From: Arthrobacter gallicola
Lineage (GTDB): Bacteria; Actinomycetota; Actinomycetes; Actinomycetales; Micrococcaceae
Direction of reading: 5' to 3'
DNA length: 64,000 nucleotides
Assembly: GCF_014836775.1 (NCBI RefSeq)
Contig: NZ_JACSQD010000006.1
Coordinates: 1 to 64,000, forward strand
A program made the translations under genes and the position numbers. Below, one piece after another: positions 38,062 through 47,243 of this stretch. The first letter of the stretch is position 1, and each line of letters starts with the position of its first letter. Below the pieces are notes generated by a model. That model saw only the letters and a program-made list of their open reading frames with translations, searched no databases and was not told where the DNA came from.

Positions 38062-40376
38062 CAGTGCCCGGCTCCTGCTGTTTTCGCCGCGGGATTCTTG
38101 TCCTGCGGCAGGGCCCTCCACCGCGCTTCGATCTCCTTCTCCAGCGGGGTGGCGAAGAACCCGGCCGGCGCAAAAATCCGCGACGGCACTGCCGGATCCT
38201 CGGCACTCGGAGCGCCTCCGGAACGGTAGGAACGGACCGAGGCAATAACAGCGGTGACAATCACGATGATGGCCAGCGTCACGAACAGGATGGACAGGAT
38301 TCCCTGCACAAAAGTGTTGCGGACAACGGCCTCCATGGCCTCCACGGTCTTGGCGGTGCCGAAGCTGGTCTCCCCGGCAGCCAGCGCGTTCTTGAACGCG
38401 TTGTGCTGAGCCCAGTAGCCCACCCCCGGGACCGGGGAGAAGATCTTGTACATCGAGGCCGTGATCGTCACGACCGAGGCGAAGCCCAGCGGCAGCACCA
38501 CCACCCAGATGTACTTGAAGAGGTTCTTCTTGGCCAGGATCGCCAGGCAGATAGCCAGCGCGATGGCCGCCAGAAGCTGGTTGGCGATGCCGAACAGCGG
38601 GAAGAGAGTGTTGATTCCGCCCAGCGGATCCGTCACGCCCATGATCAGGATCGACCCCCAGCCCGCGACCATAACGGCCGTACAGATCCAGGCTCCCGTA
38701 CGCCACGAGGTGTCCCGGAACTTCGGGATAAAGTTGCCGATCGAGTCCTGCAGCATAAAGCGGGCCACGCGGGTACCGGCGTCGACGGCCGTGAGGATGA
38801 ACAGCGCCTCGAACATGATGGCGAAGTGGTACCAGAAGGCCATCATGCCCGGACCGCCGATGAAGCTCTGCATGATCATGGCCAGTCCGACGGCGAGGGT
38901 TGGGGCACCGCCGGTGCGTGAAACCACGGACTCTTCGCCGACGCCGGAGGCCAGCGACGTGAGCATGTCCGGTGTCAGGTTCACCCCGGCCAGGCCGAGG
39001 GAGTTGACGAAAGCGACGGCGCCCTCCACGGTTCCGCCGGTGGCTGCGGCGGAGGAGTTCATGGCGAAGTAGATTCCCCGGTCAATGGAGAGCGCGGCAA
39101 CCAGGGCCATGATGGCCACGAAGGACTCCATCAGCATGCCGCCGTACCCGATGAACCGGGTCTGGCGTTCCTTCTCGATCATCTTCGGCGTGGTGCCGGA
39201 GGAGATCAGGGCGTGGAACCCGGAGAGGGCACCGCAGGCGATCGTGACGAACAGGAAGGGGAAGAGTGGCCCGGCGACCACCGGCCCGTCCGACCGGGAC
39301 GCGTACTCGCTGAACGCGGGAACGCTGATCTCGGGACGGACGATGATGATGGCCACGGCCAGCATCACGATGGTGCCGACCTTCATGAAGGTGGAGAGGT
39401 AGTCCCGGGGGGCCAGCAACAGCCAGACCGGAAGGACAGCGGCAATAAAGCCGTAGATGATGATGCCCCAGGCGATGGTGACCCGGTCCAGGGAGAAGAG
39501 CGCCACACCCCATTCGGTGTCCGCAATCCAGCCGCCGCCGATGATCGCCAGCATCAGCAGCACAAAACCGATGATGGAGACCTCAGTGACTTTGCCGGGC
39601 CGCAGGAAGCGCAGGTACACGCCCATAAACAGGGCGATCGGAATGGTCATGGCGACGGAGAAGACACCCCAGGGGCTCTCGCCCAGGGCGTTGACGACCA
39701 CCAGCGCGAGGATCGCAACGATGATGATCATGATGGTCAGGGTCGCGATGAGGGCGGCGGTGCCGCCGATCAGGCCCAGCTCTTCGCGGGCCATCTGGCC
39801 GAGCGAACGGCCGCCTCGGCGCATGGAGAAGAACATGACCAGATAGTCCTGGACCGCTCCCGCCAGGATGACGCCGACGATGATCCAGACCGTACCGGGC
39901 AGATAGCCCATCTGGGCTGCCAGCACGGGGCCGACCAGCGGTCCGGCCCCGGCGATGGCGGCGAAGTGGTGGCCGTAGAGCACCCGGCGGTCGGTTGCGG
40001 CGTAGTCCTTGCCGTCCGCCTTGTATTCGGCGGGAGTCGCACGGCGGTCGTTGGGCTTGAGGAGGTGCCGTTCAATAAACTTGGAGTAGAAGCGGTACCC
40101 AATGAAGTAAGTACAGACCGCTGCGAACACGAACCAGATGGCGTTGACTGTTTCACCGCGGATAATCGCGAGCATGGTCCAGCTGATGCCGCCCAGGAGG
40201 GCAATACCTGTCCACAGGATGATCTTGGCCGGCGTCCAGCGGCGCTCCTCGGCCTCGGCGGCGGCGTCGTCCAACGCAACCGGCGGCAGATCCGTGTCCT
40301 GGACCAGGACGTCCGGGCCTGTGTCCACCGGATCGTGCCCGGCCGGCCCCTTTCGGTGCCGTCTGTTCTCACTCAT
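38061..40376 (-). CDS. cstA: Carbon starvation protein A / pyruvate transporter (CstA/BtsT family)
   Basis: This 771-residue polytopic membrane protein has some 16-18 hydrophobic segments. Conserved CstA features are YGHHFAAIAGAGPLVGPVLAAQMGYLPG near the N-terminus, GALSGFHALISSGTTPKMIEKE in the middle and DAGTRVARFMLQDSIGNF later. The first ~45 residues are a polar cytoplasmic extension. CstA and BtsT import pyruvate (and possibly peptides) when carbon is scarce. AAGGGG precedes the ATG. Two inverted repeats sit just upstream. It is coupled to the YbdD gene. Confidence 0.93.
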   Translation of the reverse strand: MSENRRHRKGPAGHDPVDTGPDVLVQDTDLPPVALDDAAAEAEERRWTPAKIILWTGIALLGGISWTMLAIIRGETVNAIWFVFAAVCTYFIGYRFYSKFIERHLLKPNDRRATPAEYKADGKDYAATDRRVLYGHHFAAIAGAGPLVGPVLAAQMGYLPGTVWIIVGVILAGAVQDYLVMFFSMRRGGRSLGQMAREELGLIGGTAALIATLTIMIIIVAILALVVVNALGESPWGVFSVAMTIPIALFMGVYLRFLRPGKVTEVSIIGFVLLMLAIIGGGWIADTEWGVALFSLDRVTIAWGIIIYGFIAAVLPVWLLLAPRDYLSTFMKVGTIVMLAVAIIIVRPEISVPAFSEYASRSDGPVVAGPLFPFLFVTIACGALSGFHALISSGTTPKMIEKERQTRFIGYGGMLMESFVAIMALVAALSIDRGIYFAMNSSAAATGGTVEGAVAFVNSLGLAGVNLTPDMLTSLASGVGEESVVSRTGGAPTLAVGLAMIMQSFIGGPGMMAFWYHFAIMFEALFILTAVDAGTRVARFMLQDSIGNFIPKFRDTSWRTGAWICTAVMVAGWGSILIMGVTDPLGGINTLFPLFGIANQLLAAIALAICLAILAKKNLFKYIWVVVLPLGFASVVTITASMYKIFSPVPGVGYWAQHNAFKNALAAGETSFGTAKTVEAMEAVVRNTFVQGILSILFVTLAIIVIVTAVIASVRSYRSGGAPSAEDPAVPSRIFAPAGFFATPLEKEIEARWRALPQDKNPAAKTAGAGH

Positions 40377-40396
40377 GGTGCTACCCCTTGTCAGCA

Positions 40397-40438
40397 GTGC
40401 GGTTCCGCACCTTGGAACGGGGTGCGGGTGATGCGCAC
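40397..40438. promoter_or_regulatory. Paired inverted repeats upstream of cstA (candidate operator)
   Basis: GTGCGGTTCCGCAC (40397-40410, 6-bp arms, 2-nt centre) and GTGCG-N7-CGCAC (40422-40438) share the same GTGCG/CGCAC arms. They lie 21-62 bp upstream of the cstA ATG. The arrangement suggests cooperative binding of a dimeric regulator. The regulator is unknown. Confidence 0.4.
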
Positions 40439-40544
40439 GAGGGTAGCAGCGGTATCCGTGCTCCAGGTCACATACACGCCGGACCGGCCGCCGGTGTTCG
40501 GCGGCCGGTCCTGGTTTTGCGCTGAGTGGGGTTTTGCGGCGGGT

Positions 40545-41522
40545 CTATACCGTCAGCAGGATCTTCCCGGTGTGCTGGCCGGAGTCGAAGTACTCATGCG
40601 CGGCGGCCGCCTCAGCCAGCGGGAAGGTGCGGTCCACCAGGGGCTTGACGGTCCCGTCCCGCAGCATGGGCCAGACGTACTCCCCGACGGCGGCCATAAT
40701 GGCGCTCTTTTCTTCCTCCGGGCGTCCCCGCAGGGTTGTGCCCATCACTGCGCAGCGCTTGGTCATCAGCGCGTTGAGGTCGATCTCCGCCCGGGTGCCG
40801 CCCTGCATGCCGATGATGACCAGCCGGCCGGCGACGGCGAGCGCATCGACGTTCCGCTGCAAGTAGCTGGCACCCATCACGTCCAGGATCACGTCGGCAC
40901 CGTGTCCGCCGGTGGCCTTCCGGACTTCCTCCACGAAATCCTGTTCTTTGTAGTTGATGAGGACCTTGGCCCCCAGGCTCCGCGCCAGTTCCAGCTTCGA
41001 GGCGCTGGAGGCAGTCACCATCGGCACCGCACCGAACGCGGCAACCAGCTGAATTGCCATGCTGCCGATCCCGCCGGCCCCGCCGTGGATGAGGACAAAG
41101 TCACCTTCCCGGACACCGGCCGCCATAAACAGATTCGAAAACACCGTTGCGGCTACTTCCGGCAGGGCGGCGGCAGTGATCAGGTCCAGCTCCGGCGGCA
41201 CTGTCAGCACCTGTCCGGCGGGAACCGCCACCTGCTCCGCGTAGCCACCGCCGGTCAGGAGAGCGACGACGTCGGCTCCCACCTCCAGGTGCTCCACTCC
41301 GGAACCCACCGCGGCTACCCGGCCGGAGACCTCCAGACCGGGGAATTCCGGGGCACCCGGCGGGACGGGATAGTTCCCCTTCCGCTGCAGGACATCGGCG
41401 CGGTTGAGCCCTGCGGCTGCCACATCAATGAGGACCTCGCCCGGGCCCGGCACCGGTGCAGGGACCTCCCGGAGTTCCAGGACCTCCGGTCCGCCTGGTT
41501 CGCTGATAACGATGGCTTTCAT
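40545..41522 (-). CDS. Quinone oxidoreductase (zeta-crystallin/PIG3-type MDR)
   Basis: This 325-residue zinc-free MDR protein starts at ATG 41522 with AGGAGG upstream. PIG3-type features are VAAAGLNRADVLQRKGNYPVPPGAPEFPGLEVSG and LLTGGGYAEQVAVPAGQVLTVP. The NADPH site is LIHGGAGGIGSMAIQLVAAFGA, followed by DVILDVMGASYLQRN. It probably reduces quinones or related alpha,beta-unsaturated carbonyls with NADPH. The frame stays open upstream to 41681, but that part would run antisense through the tRNA-Ser gene. Confidence 0.92.
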   Translation of the reverse strand: MKAIVISEPGGPEVLELREVPAPVPGPGEVLIDVAAAGLNRADVLQRKGNYPVPPGAPEFPGLEVSGRVAAVGSGVEHLEVGADVVALLTGGGYAEQVAVPAGQVLTVPPELDLITAAALPEVAATVFSNLFMAAGVREGDFVLIHGGAGGIGSMAIQLVAAFGAVPMVTASSASKLELARSLGAKVLINYKEQDFVEEVRKATGGHGADVILDVMGASYLQRNVDALAVAGRLVIIGMQGGTRAEIDLNALMTKRCAVMGTTLRGRPEEEKSAIMAAVGEYVWPMLRDGTVKPLVDRTFPLAEAAAAHEYFDSGQHTGKILLTV

Positions 41523-41584
41523 GCTGCCTCCTGTAGCTGGTGAAGATTTTGGCGAATTGGGCTCATCTGCCAGACTACTAGCGG

Positions 41585-41672
41585 GGAAGGTTGTCCGAGC
41601 GGCCGATGGAGCTGGTCTTGAAAACCAGTGTGCGGTAACCCCGTACCAAGGGTTCGAATCCCTTACCTTCCG
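41585..41672 (+). tRNA. tRNA-Ser (anticodon TGA)
   Basis: A class II tRNA of 88 nt. The acceptor strands GGAAGGT and ACCTTCC pair, and the anticodon stem CTGGT/ACCAG encloses CTTGAAA (anticodon TGA, codon TCA). A long variable arm (GTGCGGTAACCCCGTAC) and the T arm GGGTTCGAATCCC follow. CCA is not encoded. Confidence 0.97.
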
Positions 41673-41677
41673 CATCT

Positions 41678-41710
41678 GCACCCCGGTTCACTGAGCCGGG
41701 GTGCTTTTTT
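41678..41710 (+). terminator. Intrinsic terminator after tRNA-Ser
   Basis: GCACCCCGG pairs with CCGGGGTGC around a 9-nt loop and is followed by T6. Confidence 0.93.
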
Positions 41711-41841
41711 ATGCCATTGCATATTGTGCTGGCATGTTACTTCGCCGATTCATCAGCATGCTTGCCCTCAAATAGGGTTGATGTGTGGTTTCCGGCCCAT
41801 TTGGGGGGTGGACCACGTAAACCATTTCCTATCGAGGAGCT

Positions 41842-42411
41842 ATGACTATGCATTCGGCCCACAAGACGACCCTGTCCCGAGCCGGAAGAATCCTCACCGC
41901 AGCATCGCTGACGGCACTGCTCGCAGGCTGCGCGGTTCCGGCCTCCTCCGGCGGCGAGAACACCGCGTCGGAAGAGAAGCCTTCCTCTGCATCCGCATCC
42001 CCTACTTCCGAAAAGGTAGTTGAAGAAGTCGAAGAGGTCTCGCCTGAAACGGTGGACGCGATCGACCTGAATGTCGGCGACTGCCTCATCGAACCGGACG
42101 GCGATCAGATCACCGAGGTAGACGTTCTGCCGTGCACGCAGGAGCACGACAGCGAAGTTTATGCCGCCATGGACATGGACGGCGGGGAATACCCGGGCGA
42201 AACCGCTGTCGACGAAGCAGCGGCGGAATTCTGTGTGGCGGAATTCCAGCCCTACATCGGCACGGACTACCAGGCTTCGGTCCTGGACATCGGTCTCATC
42301 ACGCCGACGTCGTACTCCTGGACCCTGGCCAGCGACCGGGAAATCCTCTGCACCGCTTACCGGCTGGACGGCTCCCCGCTGACCAACTCGGTGCGCAACT
42401 CGCAGATCTAA
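41842..42411 (+). CDS. Septum-formation-type secreted lipoprotein
   Basis: This 189-residue protein has a signal helix with lipobox LLAGC (Cys30), then an acidic Ser/Glu-rich linker (about residues 35-70). The folded part reads LNVGDCLIEPDGDQITEVDVLPCTQEHDSEVYAAM and later EFCVAEFQPYIGT and ILCTAYRLDG. This four-cysteine GDC-PC-HD-EV-C pattern is that of the actinobacterial septum_form family (PF13845), named from a mycobacterial protein. The role is not established. GAGGAG lies just upstream of ATG 41842. Confidence 0.85.
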   Translation: MTMHSAHKTTLSRAGRILTAASLTALLAGCAVPASSGGENTASEEKPSSASASPTSEKVVEEVEEVSPETVDAIDLNVGDCLIEPDGDQITEVDVLPCTQEHDSEVYAAMDMDGGEYPGETAVDEAAAEFCVAEFQPYIGTDYQASVLDIGLITPTSYSWTLASDREILCTAYRLDGSPLTNSVRNSQI

Positions 42412-42425
42412 GCTCTTACACTCTG

Positions 42426-42467
42426 GAAAGAGGGCCCCGGCACTGAAACTGTGCCCGGGTCCTCTTT
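42426..42467 (+). terminator. Intrinsic terminator after the lipoprotein gene
   Basis: AAAGAGG and CCCCGGCAC pair with GTGCCCGGG and CCTCTTT around a 7-nt loop, followed by CTCTTTG. Confidence 0.85.
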
Positions 42468-42636
42468 CTCTTTGTCAAGAGCTGGTGCCGGATCGGCCTT
42501 CAAACCCATCCGTTCCACTGGTCAAAGCCCCGGGGCTGGGATATGCAAAGAGGGTTCACCGCACCCCACCGCCGTACCATCCGGGCCGCTTCTGCTTGCC
42601 CTGCTGCGGCACCACTTTCTTCGAGGAGCATGAGGC

Positions 42637-45600
42637 ATGAGACCTGCGAGATGGAAGGCGGTGCTGGGAACAGCACTGTCAGCCGGCCTGCTGGCCGGAC
42701 CCTTGGCGGCACTGCCCGCCCACGCCGACGAAGGCGCGGGCGGCGTCGTTATTAATGAGGCCTATCTGAGCGGCGGCAGCGCCAACGCTCCCTTCACCAA
42801 CAAGTTCGTAGAGCTCTACAACCCCACCAGTGCCCCGGTAAGCCTGGAGGGTTGGTCGCTCCAGTACCGTGCCGCCGGAACAACCACGGCACCGTCCGGA
42901 ATCGGCCGGCTGGCCGGAACTATCCCAGCCGGCGGGTATTACCTGATCCAAGGTGCCAGCAACGGAACCACGGGCAACGCGCTCCCCGCCGCGGATGCGA
43001 CCATCGGAGCCAGCTTCTCCGGGACCGCCGGAACCCTGGTGCTGGCCAGCCAGGCGAACCCGGTCAACCCGCTGCCCACCGGCTCGGTGATTGGTCAGCC
43101 CGGCGTCGTTGACCTGCTGGGCTACGGCACCTCCAACACATTCGAGACGGCAGCCGCCGCCGCGCCCGCCGGCAACAGCGACCCGAAGTCGCTGAATCGC
43201 ACGGGTTTTGCGGACACAAACAACAACGCGGCTGATTTCACCCTCAGTGGGACGGTCACCCCCACCAATACCGCCGGCGGCGGAGCGGGGCCCATTGATC
43301 CACCGGACCCCACCGATCCGCCCGACCCAACAGATCCGCCCGCCGGAACCGTCGCCATTGCCGCGATCCAGGGCACCGGCGACGCCAGCCCGCTCGTCGG
43401 GCAGAGTGTCACCACCCGCGGCAAGGTCACCGCTGCCTACCCCACCGGCGGGTTCAGCGGTTATTACCTGCAAACCCCGGGAACCGGCGGCACGATCGAT
43501 CCCGCCACCCACACAGCTTCGGATGGCATCTTCGTGTTCTCCGCGGCCACCGTCGGCCAGGTTGCCATCGGCGACTACGTTGAGGTCACCGGCACCGTGG
43601 GCGAGTACTTCGGGCTCACCCAGCTCACGGTTCCCGCCGGCGCCCTGACCAAGCTCACCGAACCGGCGGAGGAGGTCAAGCCCGCCGCCGTCGCCTGGCC
43701 TGCCACCGACGCGGAACGGGAAACCCTGGAAGGCATGCTCCTTGCTCCCCAGGGCGACTTCACCGTCACCGATAACTTCTCCCTGAACCAGTACGCGGAG
43801 ATCGGCCTCGCAGCCGGGACCGAACCGCTGGTCCAGCCCACCGCCGTCGCACCGTTAGGAACGCCGGAGCACGCGGCTGTTGCCACGGGGAATGCGGCCA
43901 AGGCCGTGAAGCTCGACGACGGCGCCACCATCAATTTCCTGTCCGCGGCAAACCAATCCAAGCCGCTGCCGTACCTCAGCACCACCGATCCGGTGCGCGT
44001 TGGTGCGCCTGTTGCGTTCAGCACGAATGTGATCCTGGACTTCCGCAACAGCGCCTGGAAGTTCCAGCCGCTCACCGAGCTGACCCCGGCGAACGCACCG
44101 GCTGTGCAGCCGGCGTCGTTTGAAAACACCCGCACCGCGGCACCGCAGAGTGTGGGCGGCAATCTGAAGCTCGCCTCCTTTAACGTGCTGAACTACTTCA
44201 GCACCACCGGCGATCAGCTCTCCGGCTGCACGTATTTCAATGACCGTTCCGGCGCTCCGGTCACCGTCCGCGGCGGCTGTGATGCCCGCGGCGCGGCCAA
44301 CGCGGCGAACCTGGAACGCCAGCAGGCCAAGATTGTTGCGGCGATCAATGCCCTGGGGGCGGACGTCGTCGGACTGATGGAAATCGAGAACTCGGCAGAA
44401 CTGGGCAAGGACCGCGACGCGGCGCTGGCGCACCTGACCGCGGCCCTCAACGCCGCAGCCCCCGGCACCTGGGATTATGTCCGCTCCCCGGCCGCACTTC
44501 CCGACGCCGAGGACGTGATCCGCACGGCCTTCATCTACCGGACCGCGAGCGCTGAACCTGTTGGGGAGTCCGTGATCCTCAACGACGAAAGCGTCTTCTC
44601 CAACGCCCGTGAACCGCTCGCGCAGGCCTTCAAACCGGCCGGCGGAGCGGACAGTGAGTCCTTCGTGGCGATCGCGAACCACTTCAAGTCCAAGGGCTCT
44701 CCCCCGGCAACCGGGGAGAACGCCGATAACGGTCAGGGCGGCTGGAACGCCGACCGGGTCCGTCAGGCGCAGGCCCTGGTCTCCTTCGCGGACACCACCG
44801 CGGCCGCTGCGGGCACGGAGCGGGTTTTCCTGCTCGGTGACTTCAACTCCTACGCCGCCGAAGATCCCATGCGCGTCCTGGCGGACGCCGGCTACGTGAA
44901 CCTGGGTGCTGCCACCGGCAAGCACTCCTACGCCTTCAGCGGTTTGGTGGGCTCCCTGGATCACATTCTGGCGTCCCCGGCTGCAGCCGAGGATGTCACC
45001 GGCACGGACATCTGGAACATCAACTCGGTGGAGTCCGTGGCGCTGGAATACAGCCGATTCAACTACAACGTCACCAACTTCTATGCACCGGACGCCTACC
45101 GCTCTTCGGACCACGACCCCATCCTGGTGGGCCTGAACCTGACCCCGGCCGAGGCGGAAACCACCGAGCTGAACCTGCTCAATATCAACGATTTCCACGG
45201 CCGGATCGATGCGAACACCGTGAACTTCGCCGGCACGGTGGAACAGCTCAAGGCCGCGGCGCCGGAGGGCAGCTCGCTGTTCCTCTCCGCCGGTGACAAT
45301 ATCGGGGCTTCCCTGTTCGCGTCCTCGGTGCAGCAGGACCAGCCGACCATTGATGTCCTCAACGCCTTGGGCCTGCGGGCCTCGGCGGTGGGCAACCATG
45401 AGTTTGACGGCGGTTTCGCCGACCTCACGGACCGGGTGGTTCCTGCCGCGGACTTCGAGTACCTGGGTGCCAACGTGTACCTCAAGGACACCACCACCCC
45501 GGCGCTGCCCGAGTACGTCCTCCTGGACGTCAACGGTGTGCAGGTGGCCGTGATCGGTGCGGTGACCGAGGAGACCGGCACGCTGGTCAGCCCCGGCGGC

Positions 45601-47112
45601 ATCGCCACCCTGGAGTTCGGGGATCCGGTGGAAGCCGTGAACCGCGTGGCCGAACGCCTCGTGGCTGAGGGCCTGGCCGACGTCATCATTGCCGAATACC
45701 ACGAGGGCGCCGGTGCGGGCACGCCCGACGGCGCCACCCTGGAGCAGGAAGTCGCTGCCGGTGGAGCATTCGCGGAGATCGTGACGGAAACCAGCGCACT
45801 GGTGGACGCCATCTATACCGGGCACACGCACAAGCAGTACGCGTGGGACGCGCCGGTTCCCGGCGTCGATGGCAAAACCCGTCCCGTGGTCCAGACTGGG
45901 TCCTACGGTGAGTTCATCGGCCAGATCGAACTCGAGTACAACGCCGAGACGGACGAAGTGCTCTCCTACACGGCCGGCAACGTCGCCCGGACCACCACCC
46001 CCGCGGCGGACCTGGTGGCGGCCTACCCGGCAGTCGCTGAAGTGAAGCGGATTGTCGACGCCGCCCTGGCGTTCGCAGCCGAGGTCGGCAACCAGCCGGT
46101 CGGTTCGGTGACCGCGGACATCACGACGGCGTTTACCGGCACTTCCCGGGATGACCGGTCCAACGAATCCACGCTGGGCAACCTGGTGGCGGACTCGCTG
46201 CTCTCCTCGCTGGGCGCTCCCGAACGCGGCGGGGCCGAAATCGGCGTCGTCAATCCCGGCGGGCTGCGGGCCGAGCTGTACTACGGCCCTGACGGTGTGA
46301 TCACCTACGCCGAAGCCAACGCGGTGCTGCCCTTTGTGAACAACCTGTGGACCACCACCCTTGCCGGCGCGCAGCTGAAGGCAGTCCTGGAGGAGCAGTG
46401 GCAGCCGGACGGTTCCTCCCGGGCGTTCCTGGCTCTGGGCCTTTCCGATAACGTCACCTACACCTACGACCCGGACCAGCCCCGCGGCTCCCGGATCCAG
46501 TCAGTGACCATCAACGGCGCTCCGCTGGATACCGCAAGGGCCTACCGGATTGGCACGTTCAGCTTCCTGGCCCAGGGCGGGGACAATTTCTCCACCTTCG
46601 CCGCCGGCACGGACACCCGTGACTCAGGCCTGATCGACCGGGATGCCTGGATCAGCTACCTGCAGGCGAGCAGCCCGGTCTCCCCCGATTTCGCCCGTCA
46701 GGGGGTCATCGTCAAGGGAGCTCCGGCAACCGTACGGGCGGGCACCAGCACCTCCTTCACGGTGGAGAAGCTGGACCTGACCTCGCTGGGCAGCCCGGTC
46801 AACACCACGCTCGCGGTGAGCTGGGTTCCGGCCTCCGGGGCGGCTGTGGCGCTGGGATCTGTCCCTGTGTCCGGTGGTGCCGCCAGCGTCACCGCGGCCA
46901 TTCCGGCGTCGGCCTCCGGCAGCGGTTCCCTGGTCCTCACCGCGGCACCGTCGGGCACCACGGTGACCATCCCGGTCACGGTGGAGGCTGAACCGCAGCA
47001 GCCAACCTGTGTACGGCCCATTCCGCCGAAAAACTGGTGGGACGTGCGCGGCTGGCTGAAATACGCCGTTGACTACGCGCGGTACCTGATCTGCCTGAGC
47101 GGCCGCGGCTAG
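42637..47112 (+). CDS. Secreted ExeM/NucH-type nuclease fused to a UshA-type 5'-nucleotidase
   Basis: This 1491-residue exported protein starts at ATG 42637 after GAGGAG, with a Sec signal peptide ending near ALPAHA. A lamin-tail-like domain follows (VVINEAYLSGGS), then a PPDPTDPPDPTDPP linker (about 227-245), an OB-fold region and an endonuclease/exonuclease/phosphatase domain (KLASFNVLNYF, LMEIENS, DFNSY, SDHDPI; about 508-830). Next come a metallophosphatase (INDFHGR, SAGDNIG, GNHEFDGG, YTGHTHKQ; about 848-1065), a 5'-nucleotidase C-domain (VVNPGGLRAEL, FLAQGGDNFS) and a beta-sandwich tail. It would degrade extracellular DNA and then nucleotides to nucleosides and phosphate. The end (PPKNWWDVRGWLKYAVDYARYLICLSG) is unusual and lacks LPxTG. 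Confidence 0.93.
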   Translation: MRPARWKAVLGTALSAGLLAGPLAALPAHADEGAGGVVINEAYLSGGSANAPFTNKFVELYNPTSAPVSLEGWSLQYRAAGTTTAPSGIGRLAGTIPAGGYYLIQGASNGTTGNALPAADATIGASFSGTAGTLVLASQANPVNPLPTGSVIGQPGVVDLLGYGTSNTFETAAAAAPAGNSDPKSLNRTGFADTNNNAADFTLSGTVTPTNTAGGGAGPIDPPDPTDPPDPTDPPAGTVAIAAIQGTGDASPLVGQSVTTRGKVTAAYPTGGFSGYYLQTPGTGGTIDPATHTASDGIFVFSAATVGQVAIGDYVEVTGTVGEYFGLTQLTVPAGALTKLTEPAEEVKPAAVAWPATDAERETLEGMLLAPQGDFTVTDNFSLNQYAEIGLAAGTEPLVQPTAVAPLGTPEHAAVATGNAAKAVKLDDGATINFLSAANQSKPLPYLSTTDPVRVGAPVAFSTNVILDFRNSAWKFQPLTELTPANAPAVQPASFENTRTAAPQSVGGNLKLASFNVLNYFSTTGDQLSGCTYFNDRSGAPVTVRGGCDARGAANAANLERQQAKIVAAINALGADVVGLMEIENSAELGKDRDAALAHLTAALNAAAPGTWDYVRSPAALPDAEDVIRTAFIYRTASAEPVGESVILNDESVFSNAREPLAQAFKPAGGADSESFVAIANHFKSKGSPPATGENADNGQGGWNADRVRQAQALVSFADTTAAAAGTERVFLLGDFNSYAAEDPMRVLADAGYVNLGAATGKHSYAFSGLVGSLDHILASPAAAEDVTGTDIWNINSVESVALEYSRFNYNVTNFYAPDAYRSSDHDPILVGLNLTPAEAETTELNLLNINDFHGRIDANTVNFAGTVEQLKAAAPEGSSLFLSAGDNIGASLFASSVQQDQPTIDVLNALGLRASAVGNHEFDGGFADLTDRVVPAADFEYLGANVYLKDTTTPALPEYVLLDVNGVQVAVIGAVTEETGTLVSPGGIATLEFGDPVEAVNRVAERLVAEGLADVIIAEYHEGAGAGTPDGATLEQEVAAGGAFAEIVTETSALVDAIYTGHTHKQYAWDAPVPGVDGKTRPVVQTGSYGEFIGQIELEYNAETDEVLSYTAGNVARTTTPAADLVAAYPAVAEVKRIVDAALAFAAEVGNQPVGSVTADITTAFTGTSRDDRSNESTLGNLVADSLLSSLGAPERGGAEIGVVNPGGLRAELYYGPDGVITYAEANAVLPFVNNLWTTTLAGAQLKAVLEEQWQPDGSSRAFLALGLSDNVTYTYDPDQPRGSRIQSVTINGAPLDTARAYRIGTFSFLAQGGDNFSTFAAGTDTRDSGLIDRDAWISYLQASSPVSPDFARQGVIVKGAPATVRAGTSTSFTVEKLDLTSLGSPVNTTLAVSWVPASGAAVALGSVPVSGGAASVTAAIPASASGSGSLVLTAAPSGTTVTIPVTVEAEPQQPTCVRPIPPKNWWDVRGWLKYAVDYARYLICLSGRG

Positions 47113-47142
47113 TCCGCATTCGCTGAGTAGGAATGACGGAAC

Positions 47143-47186
47143 GAAGCGGCGCCGTCCGGGGTCTTGGTCCCGGGTGGCGCCGCTTC
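47143..47186 (+). terminator. Intrinsic terminator after the nuclease gene
   Basis: GAAGCGGCGCC pairs with GGCGCCGCTTC around an inner CCGGG/CCCGG stem. No long T-tract follows. Confidence 0.75.
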
Positions 47187-47243
47187 CGTGTCACCGGCGA
47201 ACTATAGGGTTGCGAAAAAGCGGATAACTCAGGAGAGCGCCAG

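Noticed and set aside
39213..41543. A 776-codon plus-strand frame opposite cstA and the quinone reductase
   Set aside because: It is antisense to two clear genes. The product is rich in His, Gln, Asp and Arg with no motif.
43855..45831. A 658-codon minus-strand frame opposite the nuclease gene
   Set aside because: It is antisense to intact catalytic motifs, and no ribosome-binding site or domain was found.
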